Source: Capitella teleta (taxonomy: Eukaryota; Annelida; Polychaeta; Capitellidae). From it: a stretch of DNA of 64,000 nucleotides. The stretch is taken from the NCBI GenBank assembly GCA_000328365.1, contig KB306104.1:483689-547688 (forward strand). The letters are read 5' to 3'. The translations under genes were made by a program, and so were the position numbers. A model generated the notes under the pieces. That model did not search any database. It was given only the letters and a program-made list of their open reading frames with translations, and had not been told where the DNA came from. Below, one piece after another: positions 48,951 through 62,889 of the stretch (within the stretch, counting starts at the first letter, position 1; each line of letters begins with the position of its first letter).

Positions 48951-51900
48951 TCTTTAGTCAGTGTCGATGTTAACCATTTGTAGCATCGTAATTTCTGACC
49001 ATGCTCATTCATTGAGCGCCCATATATTGCAGCCAACTTTTTGTGCCCTTCCTAGCCTCATACTTCGCCCTTTTGGTCATCGTCATTGGCTATATTCGAC
49101 TCGAATGACGTCGTTTTTCTTTTGGGCTGCCATGAAGAGATCTTGGTGCAGCTAGTTACTTGGCTGCTTTTGGTTTTCGAGGGCGTTGCTTGTGCAGAAC
49201 GTGATTATATTCGGTGAATGCGATTTGGGCGGAGACTTGCAAAGCTTTTCTTTTTTTTATCTCTTCTAAGCAATATTCTCTGTGACGCTGTGGTTATTGA
49301 TTAAAAGTCCCAAATTTGAAATACATACAGGTATGCAGGTATATATTATATATATGCATTATGCGATAATAGTGCATGTGACATTTATACACGGCTTGCA
49401 ACGCGGAGCTTTTTTTTTTTCCAAGTTCCTAAATCATCGTCTTTTGTGTGCACTATCTCGAGTATATATTATCTCAGAGGAGTGTTTCGTTTTTCCAATT
49501 TCGATTAAACTACGCTTTCTACGTTTGGCTAAGTAAATTTTGCTATGAAATCCAAGCGTGCAGGTGGGATTCATGCGATTGCCTCACATAGCAGCAGCAT
49601 CCCATGAGTTGCAGTGCACATTGCCTCCGCGGGTCTTCTGGTCGTCTATGTTTTTACTTGACCATTGGGACAGGAACAGCTGCCCGGCCGCGCTGCCCTG
49701 TCGCATGGGAGGGGGGGGGGGTGCTGGGGTGAGTGGAAGTCGCGCAAATGCAGCGGGGTTGTTTTCTGGCTGTTGTCATGCAGAGTGCTGCTGTCATCTG
49801 CAGTCGTCTCTTGCCTAATGCAATGGGCACTTCTCTCGTCGACCTTGTTGTGTGCCAGCGTCGTTCTGAGTTGTGCCAGTGAGCAAGGCTCTGATTTGAT
49901 TAGGCCGCTCTTAACACGTGGATTCACTCGCTGTATGGACCGCTCCCCCTTATGCACACGATGACGACGACACGCCTGCAATTTGCATTGGACGTTTCTC
50001 AGCGGCCTCTGTTTCTCGGAACGAACCGACTCTTTTAGATGATGTACGTCAGTTGTATTTTTACGGCTTCCATTGTAATGTTGGAAGTTTTAGTTAAGGA
50101 GTTTGTAATGGATTTCAGGCAGCGAAGTCTCATTTGCTGGCGGCTGTTTGCATCCGAAGGAAACTCAACCCGCGGAGTTCGTTCATCGGTGGAACAGACA
50201 CTTCTTCGTTTCTCGGTCAATCAGCCATTTGCTCGTTTTTTTTCTTCCTCGATTTTTCTCTCGTTTCCTGGAGGCTGGGAACATCTATCGGCTTCACTGC
50301 GCTCTAAATTTAGCATGGACGCGCGAAGTCGTACTCTGCATGTTGCTGCTGATGCGTTGCCTCCAGCCGCCATCGCAGCAGCTGCAGCCGCCGCGGCCTG
50401 CCTCCCTTGTTGATCTATTTGCCGTGGAGCGAGGGCTGCTTCTCTTGCCTCCGCTTGCTTCACTCATTCCGCGCGCCGCTCGCATCCGAAGCGCAAGTAT
50501 ACCGCTGCTGCTGCTGCTGGTTCCCTTTCTGGATTACCGCTTTCTGTCTGGTGTTGCTAGGATACCGGTGTCTATTGCTGAATGAATGGATTAACTCATG
50601 TTGAGCTAACTATTTACTGTTACATGCACGTACGGCGCGCGGATTCTATTCTAAGGTTTGTGTTCCTTCTTATACATCTCCTGACCACTGCAGCGTCTCA
50701 CCAAACGCTGACCCGAACTGACCCTTCCTTTCAGATCTGAGTGCGTTTTCCCTTGTGCACTTTCTGTACTTGTAATGTGATAACCAGCGTTGTTCTACGC
50801 ATCTATGTTCAACTGAAAGAGTGTTGTATTCGTGGCTTGAGGCCAGAAGATCTGGCGGAAACATCCCTGTCTGTCTCTTCCGATCTGTTGGCTCTGAACG
50901 CCAAGACAATGCCACTCTTCGTTTGCATGCTAAGTCTTGATACGAGTTCATGCACCGGTCAACAGGCTCTGGACACACATCTCGACTTGCTGTTGAATCC
51001 ACTGGGCACACATTGTATGCGGGCGTAGACTGATATGATGTTAAGAGCGCATTTTATGGCCACCGATGAAAAGTGATTCTGTTGGCTTTGCAAGTTGACT
51101 TGTACAGTGGGCTCCACTTTACTGCTTTTATTGTGTTCCTAATTTTGTGTAAGGATTTTTTTCTTTCACCATTGTATCTCAATACAAAGTTCTAGAATGC
51201 TACAAATGCAGATCTAGACAGATATACATGTGCCGTATTCTAATATGAAAGTATGAATCCAGGATTTCGTGGTGCATGTATAATTTATTGTCTGTTATGT
51301 TATAATTATAAACTCCTTGAAAAACTAGAAGAAAAAAAACCCCAGATACTGGCCAAGTTCAACCAGCATGACAATTCCGTAAAAAAAGGTGTCGTTTTCA
51401 CAATGCGCGTTTAATCGTGTTCGTGTGCGTGGGTTCAATGTGTTTGATGTCGTTCATTAGCGTCGTCTGTGTACTCCTGAGACTGAACACAGTATGAAGG
51501 GTGCTCGTTAACAAAGGCGGAATCAGGGTCCTATTCTCCTCTGCGCTCTCCGCTGCGGCATATTCTCCCTCAGGCATTCGGTGTATGTTGCTTTCTTTCG
51601 TTGCTAATTAATACAAACCGCAGTCTTCCTCCTCCTCCTCCTCGGAGGCATCCACGTGTTTTCTGCTTTGTCTCGTTGGTTTATTGACGTTGTACATTAT
51701 GTATAGTCATTACTGGCCCTGATCCACGCAGTCACAAATCGTGCTACCAATTATCACACTATTAACATGGGTTCTGGGATTTGGATCATCCAAACTTTGG
51801 ACTCGCCTAATTTCAAGCCGTGTAATAGTCAGCAGATGCGCAGCTGGCAGCTGATCCCACATCCGCACCGAAGACGAAAAACAGTTGCTCGGTTGAGTCA

Positions 51901-53324
51901 TTTCCACGAAGCATCACTTGGTCTTTTATTATGGCGTGACCGGGTAGTCGAGGTTAAATTAGTTTCATATATTCCATACAGTGCTGAATTAAGCACCCCT
52001 TTTACTCATAGTCAGATGACCATGCGCAATATCTTACTTGGAAGTTTCCGTCGCGCAAGAAACCCCTTGTCGTCACGTATTACGGGTACAAGGGCGTGAC
52101 TGGCGCCGTATCAGCCGGCAGCCGAGGCCCGCGGGCATTGCTCGCCTTGTAATGGGCTGACCCTGGGGACTTCTGTTACACGCCGTTCCCGGACGCCACC
52201 CGCCCTGCGTTACAACGTGCCAGCGCATAGCAACGGCTCCCATGGCATTTGAGAAAGCCTCCAGATTGCATCTCGTTGATGCACCGATAGTATAATGAAG
52301 GTAGTTTGTACTTGCACCGCTTTGACGAGAACGCTTGTATCATAGCTATTATCTGTATGTCGTTGTTAAAAAAAAAAAGAATGCCACTCCGAAGCTACTT
52401 TTTTTCCCCACTGCCGATTGCGGTCGTACGTGCACTGAGTACGCGCATTGAGCAGGGCACGAATCCCCAGGGAACTCGGCCGAAGCCCGTCCCTGGCACG
52501 AACCCCAATCTCCGCTCACTTGCGCAGATAACGCATATAACTGCAGGCTGCTGCGGTTGCCATCAAGATAAAGCCCCGTTGTCTGCGCAAATCCCCGTCG
52601 CTGTGGCGCAGCGTGCGTGGTGGATGGCCCATCTGCTTAAATGAAGAATTTATCACAGTGCCTCTAAGCCGCCGCGCCTTCAGCGACGCACGCTTGTTAA
52701 CGCGGTTAGTGCCTGTTCGTCTCAGAAGACTTAGTCGGTCGGAGGCAAATAACAACAGTGAACAAGCGTCGGCGTTGGCCGGTGATTGCAGCGCATGCAT
52801 GCATGGTGCAGACGATCGTCGTGTGGTGCTATGGCATATCCACCGCCATCTCTGGTAATCCGTCTGCACGCATGCCTTCTCGCTGCATGCGACGCCACCT
52901 TCTTTTATTGCATACTGTACACGAGCCTTTATCGCGCTTTTAACGCTGATGGTATCATAAACGTGGCGTTTTTACCTTGGTCTGATGTCAGGAATCTCTG
53001 CTGCGTGTCTTCTTCTTCTTTTTGCGTCGCGTGCATTGTAAGCGTATTGTGCGCATGCGCATCTCTGGGTCCTTCTCCGAATGCCAAATGCTGCCGGACA
53101 CTTCCTTCTTCTCCGCGGCTTAGGTGTAAATCTCGTCGGCTTCAGGAGCGTAGGCTGTTTATTTGTTAAGCGAGGCTCTGAGTCGCATGCCTAATAAGGG
53201 GTTTGGAGCGGAGGAAGCGTCGCCGGTGGCCTCTCTGCCCTCGCTTATAACGAACGGCGCCGCTCCTCATCCGCGTCCATGGGGTTTCTCCTGCGATTTA
53301 CTCGTTTGAATCACTTTGGAGATA

Positions 53325-53338
53325 GTTACCAAGGCAAC
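53325..53338. promoter_or_regulatory. RFX X-box-like site
   Basis: GTTACCAAGGCAAC fits the RFX imperfect palindrome (GTTNCCATGGNAAC class). Half sites of the same kind are at 52,226-52,234 (CATAGCAAC) and 61,525-61,534 (GTTGCTATGG). Confidence 0.5.
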
Positions 53339-54583
53339 GGCTGACGCATGGAATCCTCTGCGAGGGGAATTCCTAGCATTGATCGTTGCTTGTGTTGATG
53401 AATATTCCATGCTTATAACCATTCAAGTGTCATGTTACCGTTGCTTATCAGGCTCTGCTGCCAGCCTAAGCCTTGTTTCCCCTGTCTTGTTGAAGTCCTC
53501 GCCTCGTGATCAAAGCTCTTATCATCGCCGCGATGCTATCGCGCTTCGTCCACCGCACAATGCGCAAATCTGTGCCGCATGACTGCGGCGCTTGCTTCTT
53601 CCGATGCGATCTGACCTTTCAGCGGTGGTGTGCGTCAAATGAGCCTGTAAAACGGCGTCATCCTCCTCTTCGCCATAAACGGAGGGTTCTCGCAGTGCGA
53701 TCGCATTGTTGCGAGTTTAATGGTCGATCCCCTCGATGCTTCTTGCAACTATACGGCATCGGAATGCTGGAACAGCCTCCTCCTCCTCCTCCTCCTCGCT
53801 GTGCTATATCGATTGGCATGTTTGATGAATGATGGTCGCAGAGCTTCGTCTTGCTCTCACCGTGCTCTCTGCTAATGTCTGCTCTGCATGCTATGCAGTC
53901 ATCCTGCTCGGCCTCAACTCAAATGCCGCCGAACCGCCGTCTCTAATGAACACTCGGCTAACAGCCGAGCCTCTGTTCGCTGTTACCAAACATTGCACTA
54001 TACTCTTGTCAGTTTAGAAGTCTGTTGCTATCGACTCTTTTGAATCTAAAACACAATTTATGACCACCCCCTCGACGTATATAACCACTGATATCTCCCA
54101 ACACGTTCTTTGCTGTACTCTCTCTCTATCTCTGTGCATAATACCTGTACTCATGCCGTTATGTTTCTTTTGCAGGTGTGTTCATTGTGTGTGGTGCTAA
54201 GCAGTGGGATTTTGGCATTGTTGGCAGGTGAGGCATGAATCTTCATTTACAGCGCATAACTCATCGCAATGTGATTAGCGGCACATGTCCGCTGCTCACT
54301 TCTGACCATCGTTCATCTGTTGATTTCATTACTCTGTCATTTCCCTCGTCGCCCTTCGTCGTCGTCACGTATTCACGTAGTGCATCGGAACCTGTTCATT
54401 TCGTACGAACACCGCTGCAATTAGCGCCCCATTCATCTCGTCCATTAAGTTATTGCAACGTGAGTGAAATATTTTCACTTTCTCGATCTTATATTTTGGT
54501 CGTTTCGTGATTTGTGCTTAGCATGCATTGCGCGGTTCTCACGTGACTTCGTGGAATGCTGATTAGCTACCTGTGTCCCGTGA

Positions 54584-54608
54584 TGACGTCACTGGCGCGC
54601 CAGGTGAC
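54584..54608. promoter_or_regulatory. CRE palindrome abutting a GGCGCGCC palindrome
   Basis: TGACGTCA (54584-54591) is a perfect CREB/ATF site. It overlaps a near-perfect 21-base palindrome, GTCACTGGCGCGCCA plus GGTGAC (54588-54608), centred on GGCGCGCC. The combination resembles a promoter or enhancer core. Confidence 0.45.
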
Positions 54609-57600
54609 CAGCGTCCTTGGTCGTCGACGCAGCATCAGCAATCAATTACGAGGGGAAAGTGATGAAGCTGCGCGTGCTGTCTGCGATGCAATGGCAGCGA
54701 TCCCTCGCCATCCATCGACGCATTCAACGCGGAGAAATGAGGAGATCTTCTCATTCAACACCGATTCCTCATCATTGCTGCTGCTGCCATTCTGTATTGC
54801 TGTTAATAACAGGGCGTCTCTGATGCGTAATTCACGGCGTTCATTTATTCATAAGCTCCCCACTAAGTCGCCTTCTGCTCATCCTCCTCGCTTTGCAATT
54901 CGAGCCGCTCACTCTCACAGCTACGACGTCACCACGGATGCTTTCTGTGTGGCGTTGGGCGGAGGATTCTCGGAAGATTCCGGATTATTAGGGATGGGAA
55001 GCCTCATGAGATAAGCGGCGATTATCTCCCGTAATGCGACACGTACATGCTTTGAAATCTCACAACACAAGGCTTTTGTGTAAGTGGGAATTGTCTCCTC
55101 CCCTCCCCAGGAAATCGTCACTGTTTGATGGTAACGCTGCTCAATAAGAGTTTTCTTCTCATTTTTTTTTTTTTTCTGCTGCAAATGTCAGGTGTGAAGA
55201 AGATGCAGGTGTTTCGGCTTTGATCTTCTTCTCTGATCTAGTCGCCGCCTTATTCCATCGACCTTCATGCCTAAGGATTTGCTCTGCTGTATCCACTCAG
55301 AGGCTGCGTGGATATTGCTTTCTCTGTGAATCTTTGTGTGCAACTGTAGATCATGCTGCAGTCCATGTGAATACTGAATGCATTCACCGCGTGCAGTGCT
55401 CCATCAGTATCATTGATCTGCAGTCAGTCGACGTTGAAAAGGAATACAGCGGACGTCTTTGCGCCCATTGTGCGAACATCGAAGCGAGACGACGGAGTTT
55501 TGCGCGCATTACATCGCTTCCGGGAATGGCTGCGTGTCGTTCCCTTTTCCGAGTTTTCACTTGATTAATTTTTCATTAACAGGCACCTACGCCGGGGATT
55601 ACGGCGTGTGCTATGATAACGTTATGACAATTGCAATTATCGCCGCTGTTTTGTTGTGAGATGATTCACCTCCCCCGAGGAGGTTCACGGCCATCGTGTA
55701 AAACGAGCAGCAGTTCCGTCTGCGGCATCTCTGCGTTTTTTTACGCCTTCTTTATGGTTTTTTTCGTCAGCCTCGTATCCAGAGCAATGTCTGACCGAAC
55801 GCCTGTTTCACTCGCGGTGCTTCCCAACCAAATAAACATGCTTTCACGGACGATGCTCGCCGGCTGCAAATTCTAATTTTTTCCCCCTGGCCCAATCATG
55901 CTCAGCATCTGGTTTGCGTTGCGGTTTCATTCATTTATCATCCTCTAAGCGGGAGTGCTTCCTCCCTCCTCCCTCGTTCCCTGCTATCTCCATGCAGTTG
56001 GCTTTTAACAATCACAGCTGTTGCTGCCATCCTGCAGCAGCAACCGGCGGATTTGGATCAAGGTCAATTTGTTCGTTTCGTGAGCTGCGTTGTGTTTAGC
56101 CACCTGCTGATCTCCAAGGTTTTCGAGGTTTTAAGGTGACACGGAGACTCCTGTTGAGGCGGGAAAGCTTGCATCTCCTTCCGTGATATGATGAATAATG
56201 TTTGGTTTTGCATCCGTTATGAATACCTTATATCACGACAACGTGATCTTGAACGACTCAAATCAAAAAATCATAACGCACTTCATATTGTACTCATCAC
56301 CATAGTGATTCATAACGCAATTTTATGTGCGTCATAACGCACTCGACGAGTGAAATACGAACTTCACCTGTCTCCGCTGTCATAACACGAGCAACAGAGA
56401 AGTCCGCTGACGGATGCTCCGCAGATAACTTTCAAACAGACGCATGTAAATGTCTTTTTAAACAAACTTGACGCAGGAATTTTAAGTCTGGCAGTCGGCA
56501 TCATTTACTATCAGCCGTGACCTTCGACCATGCGGATCAGTCCTCTCTTCAACCGGATGACCTCGGCCAACGACTTCAAACACGCACGCACTGACTCTGA
56601 ATCAATGCTATATATCCGCTTGATCAAGCACAAACATTGCTTTTGTAAAGAACTTTTCTCACGGCGAACCGCAACCCCCTGCAGAGATCTTAGAACACAC
56701 CTTATTCTAATTGGAAATTGAGAAAAAAAAATTATTCACCTATCATTTATGATCACAACTTGTGGGGAGAAAAATTCGCAATGGAAATCTTGGATTTCAT
56801 CATTTGTGGCTTAGATCCAAGAAATTGTTTTATTTTTTTTTAGGGGTAAAATTTTTTCTCATTTCTAGCAGCGTAAATTTTGTCGAGTTGTGGTGTTTGA
56901 TTTTCTAGTGCAGGTGTGTAATGCTACCGTGCGACTGTATTACGTGCATTGACTCACATATATCTCCCATTATATTTGGTGATTGGAGAGAGCTCTTGTG
57001 AAGGGCTTTTTGAGAGCATCGAGGGTCCTCCATAATCTTGTGTCTTGATCTCACTGAGGTTAAAAACAAAGCATAATATCTTCTTCGGCCCTGGGCCTGA
57101 TCTCAAAACTTCTGAAGAATCGAATTCTCTCTTTGTGATTCACTAGAATTGAGAAAAGAAATGACTCATTGTTATGTTGTCATTTAATGTATAAAGTATA
57201 TATTTGAGTACTGACGTCAATGTTGATAAAGATATTTTCGAATTCCTCCTCCTATCTCTGGTGTGTAATAAAATTTTCTTCTTTTATATTTCGAAGTATG
57301 TGACCTTATTGTTAGCGCTGCTCTCAGGTCAAGCGGTATTAACTTAGTGTGTGCATTGCCTGGGGTGACTCTTCATAAAAGCATGTCTCGTGGCATCCTT
57401 CTATCATCAACCAACTGTGGTGTAAATCATGAAATCCCCTGAATCTTAATGAGGTCTAATGGGCCGTCATATGTGGCGACATCTTCATTCCCCGCGGCAG
57501 CCTTATGATCAGGCTATTACCGTAATTAACACCTCCCGACGATCGTTAACCTTAGTGCATTTTCCTTAAAGAACATCACCCCTCACCCCTCACCGGCTTA

Positions 57601-57699
57601 TCACTTTATCTCTTATCTGATTATCATTATTGTACCCTGGATAATTTTATTTCACTTTTCACTTCTGACCTGGACTGCTGCCGAGTGTGAAACGCGATT

Positions 57700-58018
57700 T
57701 TTACCGTTGACTTGCCGTCCGTGTGCGAGTGGATTTTATGCGCTATTTTTCCCCTTTAGCTGCTTCTGCCGCAGCATTCGGAGGTAACTATAGCCGCCGC
57801 CTGTTGGATTTTAAACACGTTTAGTTTGGAGTGCGCGATACACCTGTGGAGAGAAGAAGTCGTTGCATCATTGGCTCCCGCGGCGTCTGCTTATGCGACT
57901 ATCTGAGGAATATTTCAGACTTTTGGAATTATCCGACTTCGATTATTACCGTTGTGTGCTTTGCTGATCTGATTTCGGTCGTATTAAGACTCACTGCCTG
58001 CGTATAACTGCCACCGCG
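57700..58018 (+). other. Possible 5' untranslated exon
   Basis: GC-richer sequence ends at a strong splice donor, CCGCG/GTGAGTGATT (GT at 58019-58020), after which composition drops to AT-rich, intron-like sequence. No long open frame runs through it. It would make a natural untranslated first exon for the gene whose coding starts at 62,890. The transcription start is not determined, so the left limit is arbitrary. Confidence 0.4.
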
Positions 58019-61000
58019 GTGAGTGATTACTGTGCTCTTATGAATACCTGGATTTAAATTTTAGTTCACTGTATAGTGTACAATGCTGGTACGTGATCAC
58101 GGTGTTCAGTTGTAATTGTTTGTATGATATAATTATGCGCAATAGTGGATAATTACATATTGAATGCCAATTATTGCATTACTGAATTTAAAGCGATCAA
58201 TAATTCAGTGTTTATGACTTTGGGTGCATGTGCACTTAGATATTTGAGGGGATAGCGCTGCGTGCATGGGATAATGGGAGTCATGTGTCTGCTTTGGCAG
58301 CTGCCTCAAAGAGGCGTTATGATTTCCCTCCTGCCTTTGAAGCCAGTGGAGGTGTGTCATTTCATCACCCCACCATACGCCGCAATCGCGTACATGTCAT
58401 GCATCGCGTGCATGAAAGCTAAAAGCAGTTTCGATCTGCGTGTCTCCGTGATGATCGGCAGGCACGCGTTCATAAAACAAAACTGCTTTCATCAATAAAC
58501 ACTGCTGTCAGATGTCCATATGGTCCCGGGACATCTGTGGCCTGCCCGACGGGGTGACAGTGCGCCCTCCACATCGCCCTGTTTGTTGCTGGCTTCTGTT
58601 TATGTTCCGCGCGTCCGATTGGATTCGTCGTAGGTGCTCGTCAATCCGCCGCCGTTTCTTTCGCCGCATATTTGGTCTTTTCGTCTCAACCGTCTTCTTC
58701 TCCGTTCGCAAGCCTTTTCTGCGCACTCGCTGTAAATCATGGCGGTCAGGTTACGTGCGCTTTATGTGCGCTCATTTCTCTTGCCCATATATCGACCTCT
58801 TATTTCTTTTGGGGTGTTATTGGAATGCTGTTTTATATATTTGTATAAATGTCCTGAGATCTCTTTCCTTTGAGCGTATAATATCCAGGGGTTTTTCTCA
58901 CCATTCTCCTGCTATTAATACGGTTATGTGAAGCGTTGTGCGCGGTCTTTTACAGCCGTTCGTGATTACCTCATCGACGCTCGACTGAGATGAATTCAAC
59001 TTGTTTGCATTCAGCTCTCTTTGGCCAGCGTCGTGTCTCCTCTCTTCAGCTGTCGTCAGATTCCATGCCATTGTCATTTGTGTACAAAGGAGTTTTGTTA
59101 TTATGACTATTACATGATTTATGTGTTTGCGAGTGTTTAAATTCCCTTAGGACATTTGGTTGGTGACTACTTTGTCCTAGGCGTTTGCTGGTTTAGTCTT
59201 CTCGTTTGTTACACTTCTCTCTCTCTCGCTCTCTCTCTTGATTTAGATATATTGCAGACATTAGATTTTTTTTTTTCTGTTAAAAATGAATGTTTTTTTC
59301 TTTTTCTTTTCTCTTTGACTGACAGAGGTACCAACATGACACCGCGCATTGTAAAAACATCGCGAGGAAGAAGCAGTCTTAGCGTAATGCTGTTGTCATT
59401 GTGTGGTTGGTTTTACGAGTGTAGGTTGCTTGCATTCACTCCTGCCACCTGACGACCCTTCAAAGGCGTAGTGTAGGCGACGCAGCTCCACATTCTGCTA
59501 ATTATTACCTTCGACAGGCTCGCCCGAGGCCCTCGAAACCGCACTTTTGTATTCGCGCAGCGAGAAACCTCAAGTTCGAAGCTGTTACGAAGCGATTAAA
59601 AGCGGGCGTCTTTTTGTCACCCCACTGAGTTGGCCTGGAGGGGGGTCATTCATAGTGGTACCCTGGTTAAATAAAGGCAGGTAACATCTGCAGGTCGTGT
59701 TATTCTATTCTGTTTCGAACGCTGTGTAAATATTGCTGCCAGCCTTCGTTAAATGTGCTTGTACGACCTGCTGAAACCTCCCCTTCACCGAGTGGGTCTA
59801 TAGTACTCTTCACGGATCTTTCCAATGGGTTGCTCGCGCTGAGCAGGTGTTGTGATGTCCTCGGGGCGCGCAGCCTCGTCTCCGTTAACGAAAGGGTTGC
59901 CATGTTTCCTCCTGGCCATATCTACACTCAATAGCACGTATAAGCACGTATTGGATTTTATTTTTATGCACTCACTCCCCAATCAATGTTAATATGGCGT
60001 GATTTTCTGGCAACAGAGAGCTTTCTTTTCGCCGCTTTTCGATTGTTCTGCCCTTGAATGAACCTGAAAGCAGGATGTATGGTCTAATGGTCAGTGCGCT
60101 TTGAACTCTCCCTTGGAATTTAGTTCGGTTTTGATCTTGGTAATTGTGTGTCATTTGTGTTCTTCAGTCGCCATGAAAATCGATGCTCGCTGTCTCAATG
60201 CTGTCTGCCTTGGCAATTTTAAAATCAAGCTTCTGTATAAAAACTATAAAGAATGTCAAATCTGAAGAAATTTGTCCACAATTATTCGGCAATCAGCCCG
60301 GTCTCGGTGGCTGACTCTGACGGCGGACACACTGCTGAATCATGGCCGCGAACCGTGTGATTTCTTAGGAGATTTTTTTTCTCATCAGAGTTGCATGGGA
60401 AGTTTGGATTTTCATGGTTTCATGAGAGACCTGTCGACACACCCACCCTTTGCATCTGGAGAGAATGTTTTTCGCTTTTAATTTGAGTCAATTCCGCCCG
60501 TTTTTCTAATTGGTATGATGAGGAATCACTCATTGGTGTTACACGCCCTGATGCACAAGAATTTGCTTCGCTCTGGAAAAAACCAAGCAGCATTTCAATA
60601 TGAGAAGGCGCTTTTCACCTTCTCAATGCATCCTTGATATCTTGTGAGAGAGGTTCTTGATTTTCTCATTGCTGATGGGCCGACTGATGACTGCTGATAT
60701 GCAAATGATTCCCGGAGAGGTATTTTATTAGGTTTTAATGTTATGCAGGACTCTTAATGTTATGATGTTTGTGTTTAACGGGCACCTTATGTGATGAGAC
60801 ATTGAGTCTTTAAAGCAATCATTAGCTATACATTGCGGCTGGCAGAGGATATATTTTTTTCGCTTTTAAGGGGAATGGAAGAGGGAAGGGTAGGTCGGGG
60901 GTGGGGGGGAGTTGGTGTTGGGTTGCGACGGGAGATGTGCCAGTGAAGAGTGTGCATGAAAGGCGCAAGTGTTTTCGACGACGGCTCAACTTGACTCCAT

Positions 61001-62838
61001 TGAGCCTCTGCTTCCTGTCTTGTCTGCTGCTGCTGGGGAAAAAGTGGGAAATTCCTCTTTCATCAGAGTGAATTTGGCAAGAAATGAATTGAATGAACGT
61101 AGAATAAACATGGATGTGAATAATTCAGCATTACCTGCACTTAAAGTGCCGTCATGAGCACCTGTTCCACTGAGGCGAGAATTGGCTGTTCCGGCATCCC
61201 ATCTCCTCTTGTTACGCAACCCCCGCTCGAAACCCCCTTTCCACTCTGGTAGAGGCTTAAAAACTAAAAGCCTATGGAAATGGGATTGGATCCTGACTGC
61301 GTATTGGGGGCTAAATTCCATTTCCACCTTCCATCGTGTCTCGTAGTGGCGGCGTCCACTCGCCTCCACGCTGAGGCCACTTGCGGTCACTTCTGGTCAA
61401 TTGTGCTCGCTTTACTGCCCGACATTAGTGAAATAGCCGGCTATTTCCTGAGCTATATGTTGGTAATCCTAGGGCTCAGCGTTTTCCTGGGAAGGTTCCC
61501 CTGAATAACTGTTGGTTGGCAACCGTTGCTATGGTCGTTCGGGTTAATAAGCTGAGCGGTGCTTTGGAGTGCACCCCTGAAATCAACGGTATTGAACCCC
61601 GCATCGCAGGTGACGGCTATACGCCGGGCAACGCAGGACTCTGCTTTGTTTGAAGTTCATTAGCTGGACTGAACGGGCGCAATGGGCGGCTTAACGACTC
61701 GTGTTCTCACTGAAGCTCAAGTGATGATGAATTCGGCAATTAGATCTAAACGATGCTGCACTTGTTCCAAGTTCCAACGGCCTTTCCCTCTAATTACAAC
61801 CGCTCTTCTCAGCTATTTTCACCTGTATACGTTTTCTTGGGTCGACGTTTATGATTCTGTTGCCTGTTGTTCGTTTTCGACAATCGTACACGGCCTGGAC
61901 GGTTCTCGGCATAGGGGCCGCCGGCCCATTCCACCGCATGCAATATACAAATGAGGGTTCGTAGTATGGCAGCGACTGATGGATGGAGCCATGCTAATTT
62001 ACAAAGCAGTGAAATTCGCCCCATGATTGGCTCACAAATGAGACAACACCGAGATGGATGGCGGCTATTTATATATACTTATGTAATAAGTTATGAGATT
62101 TCTCGTTTCGACATGTCGTTGGCAACATGCCCCCATTGTGCGACTGTGGCGGCGGGGGAAGGTTGTCGTGCAGGCGTGTTTGTGGATTATTAATGACCTG
62201 ATTTGCTTATGACTGGCGCTGTATCGTTACTATTGCATGTCTCACACGTTCCGTAAACACCTAATTAGTCATGGTCATCAATGCGCTTTTCTCGTGTTTT
62301 ATATGTGATATCTCTTGAATCCTTACCCATCCTATTTCTTCCCCCGTATATCTTCCCTAAATCCTTGGAAGAGGGAAATCCATCGCTTGAATCAGGTCAG
62401 AGAAGACCACGTGCGCGGGATTAAACGCGTTGATTGGCGGGCTTTTTGCCTCATGTTTATTAATCAGGTCTGTCGTGCATGCATAATGCATTGATCGCGG
62501 CTGCCGCTGCTTCCGCTAGCGACGGCCTCCTCCTCCTCCTCCTCCTGCTCCGAACGCCTTGCTTTTCTGAACGGGCGGTCGGCGTACAACGCATGCCTGT
62601 CGAAGCAGAAGCAGCAGCAGCAGCATTTGAGCCCTGTTGCCACTCGCGAACCCTCACCGGAGGACAAGATCGAACTGATCGAATCCCTGTGCACTGGATA
62701 TCTCCCGCCTGATCGCAATCAGTGACCCTCCTCTCGGACTTTTGACCCTGTAGCTGACCCTGCGCTGCTCGCCCCATGGATCCTGCCTTCATCTAAGTAT
62801 ACTCAATTTCTCTTTTCTTTCGATTTGCTTGCGGTTAG
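58019..62838 (+). other. Probable 5' UTR intron / upstream region
   Basis: If the donor at 58,019 is used with the acceptor at 62,837-62,838, this 4.8 kb is the first intron. It holds no recognised gene. A fragment with TACCCTGGTTAAATAAAGG at 59,662-59,680 resembles a LINE or SINE 3' end. A purine-rich run is at 60,868-60,915, and CTC- and AGC-repeat patches are near 62,527-62,549 and 62,608-62,623. Confidence 0.4.
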
Positions 62839-62889
62839 GTCATCCAACGACGACGAGCCCGTCGCCTGACCGCTTGACCTCCATGTAGG

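Larger units (their letters stand above)
36215..57699. other. ~21-kb GC-richer, gene-free and repeat-poor region
   Basis: No protein family, tRNA or sizeable transposon is recognised on either strand. The exceptions are a poly(T) at 36,664-36,690, one SINE fragment near 40.34 kb and small CTC/CTG-rich patches (40,985-41,025; 50,505-50,520; 53,776-53,797). The plus strand looks rich in pyrimidines, which thins out stop codons and yields many plus-strand open frames of 100-197 codons with biased composition and no motif. The best reading is regulatory or intronic DNA. Short sites are listed separately. Confidence 0.6.
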
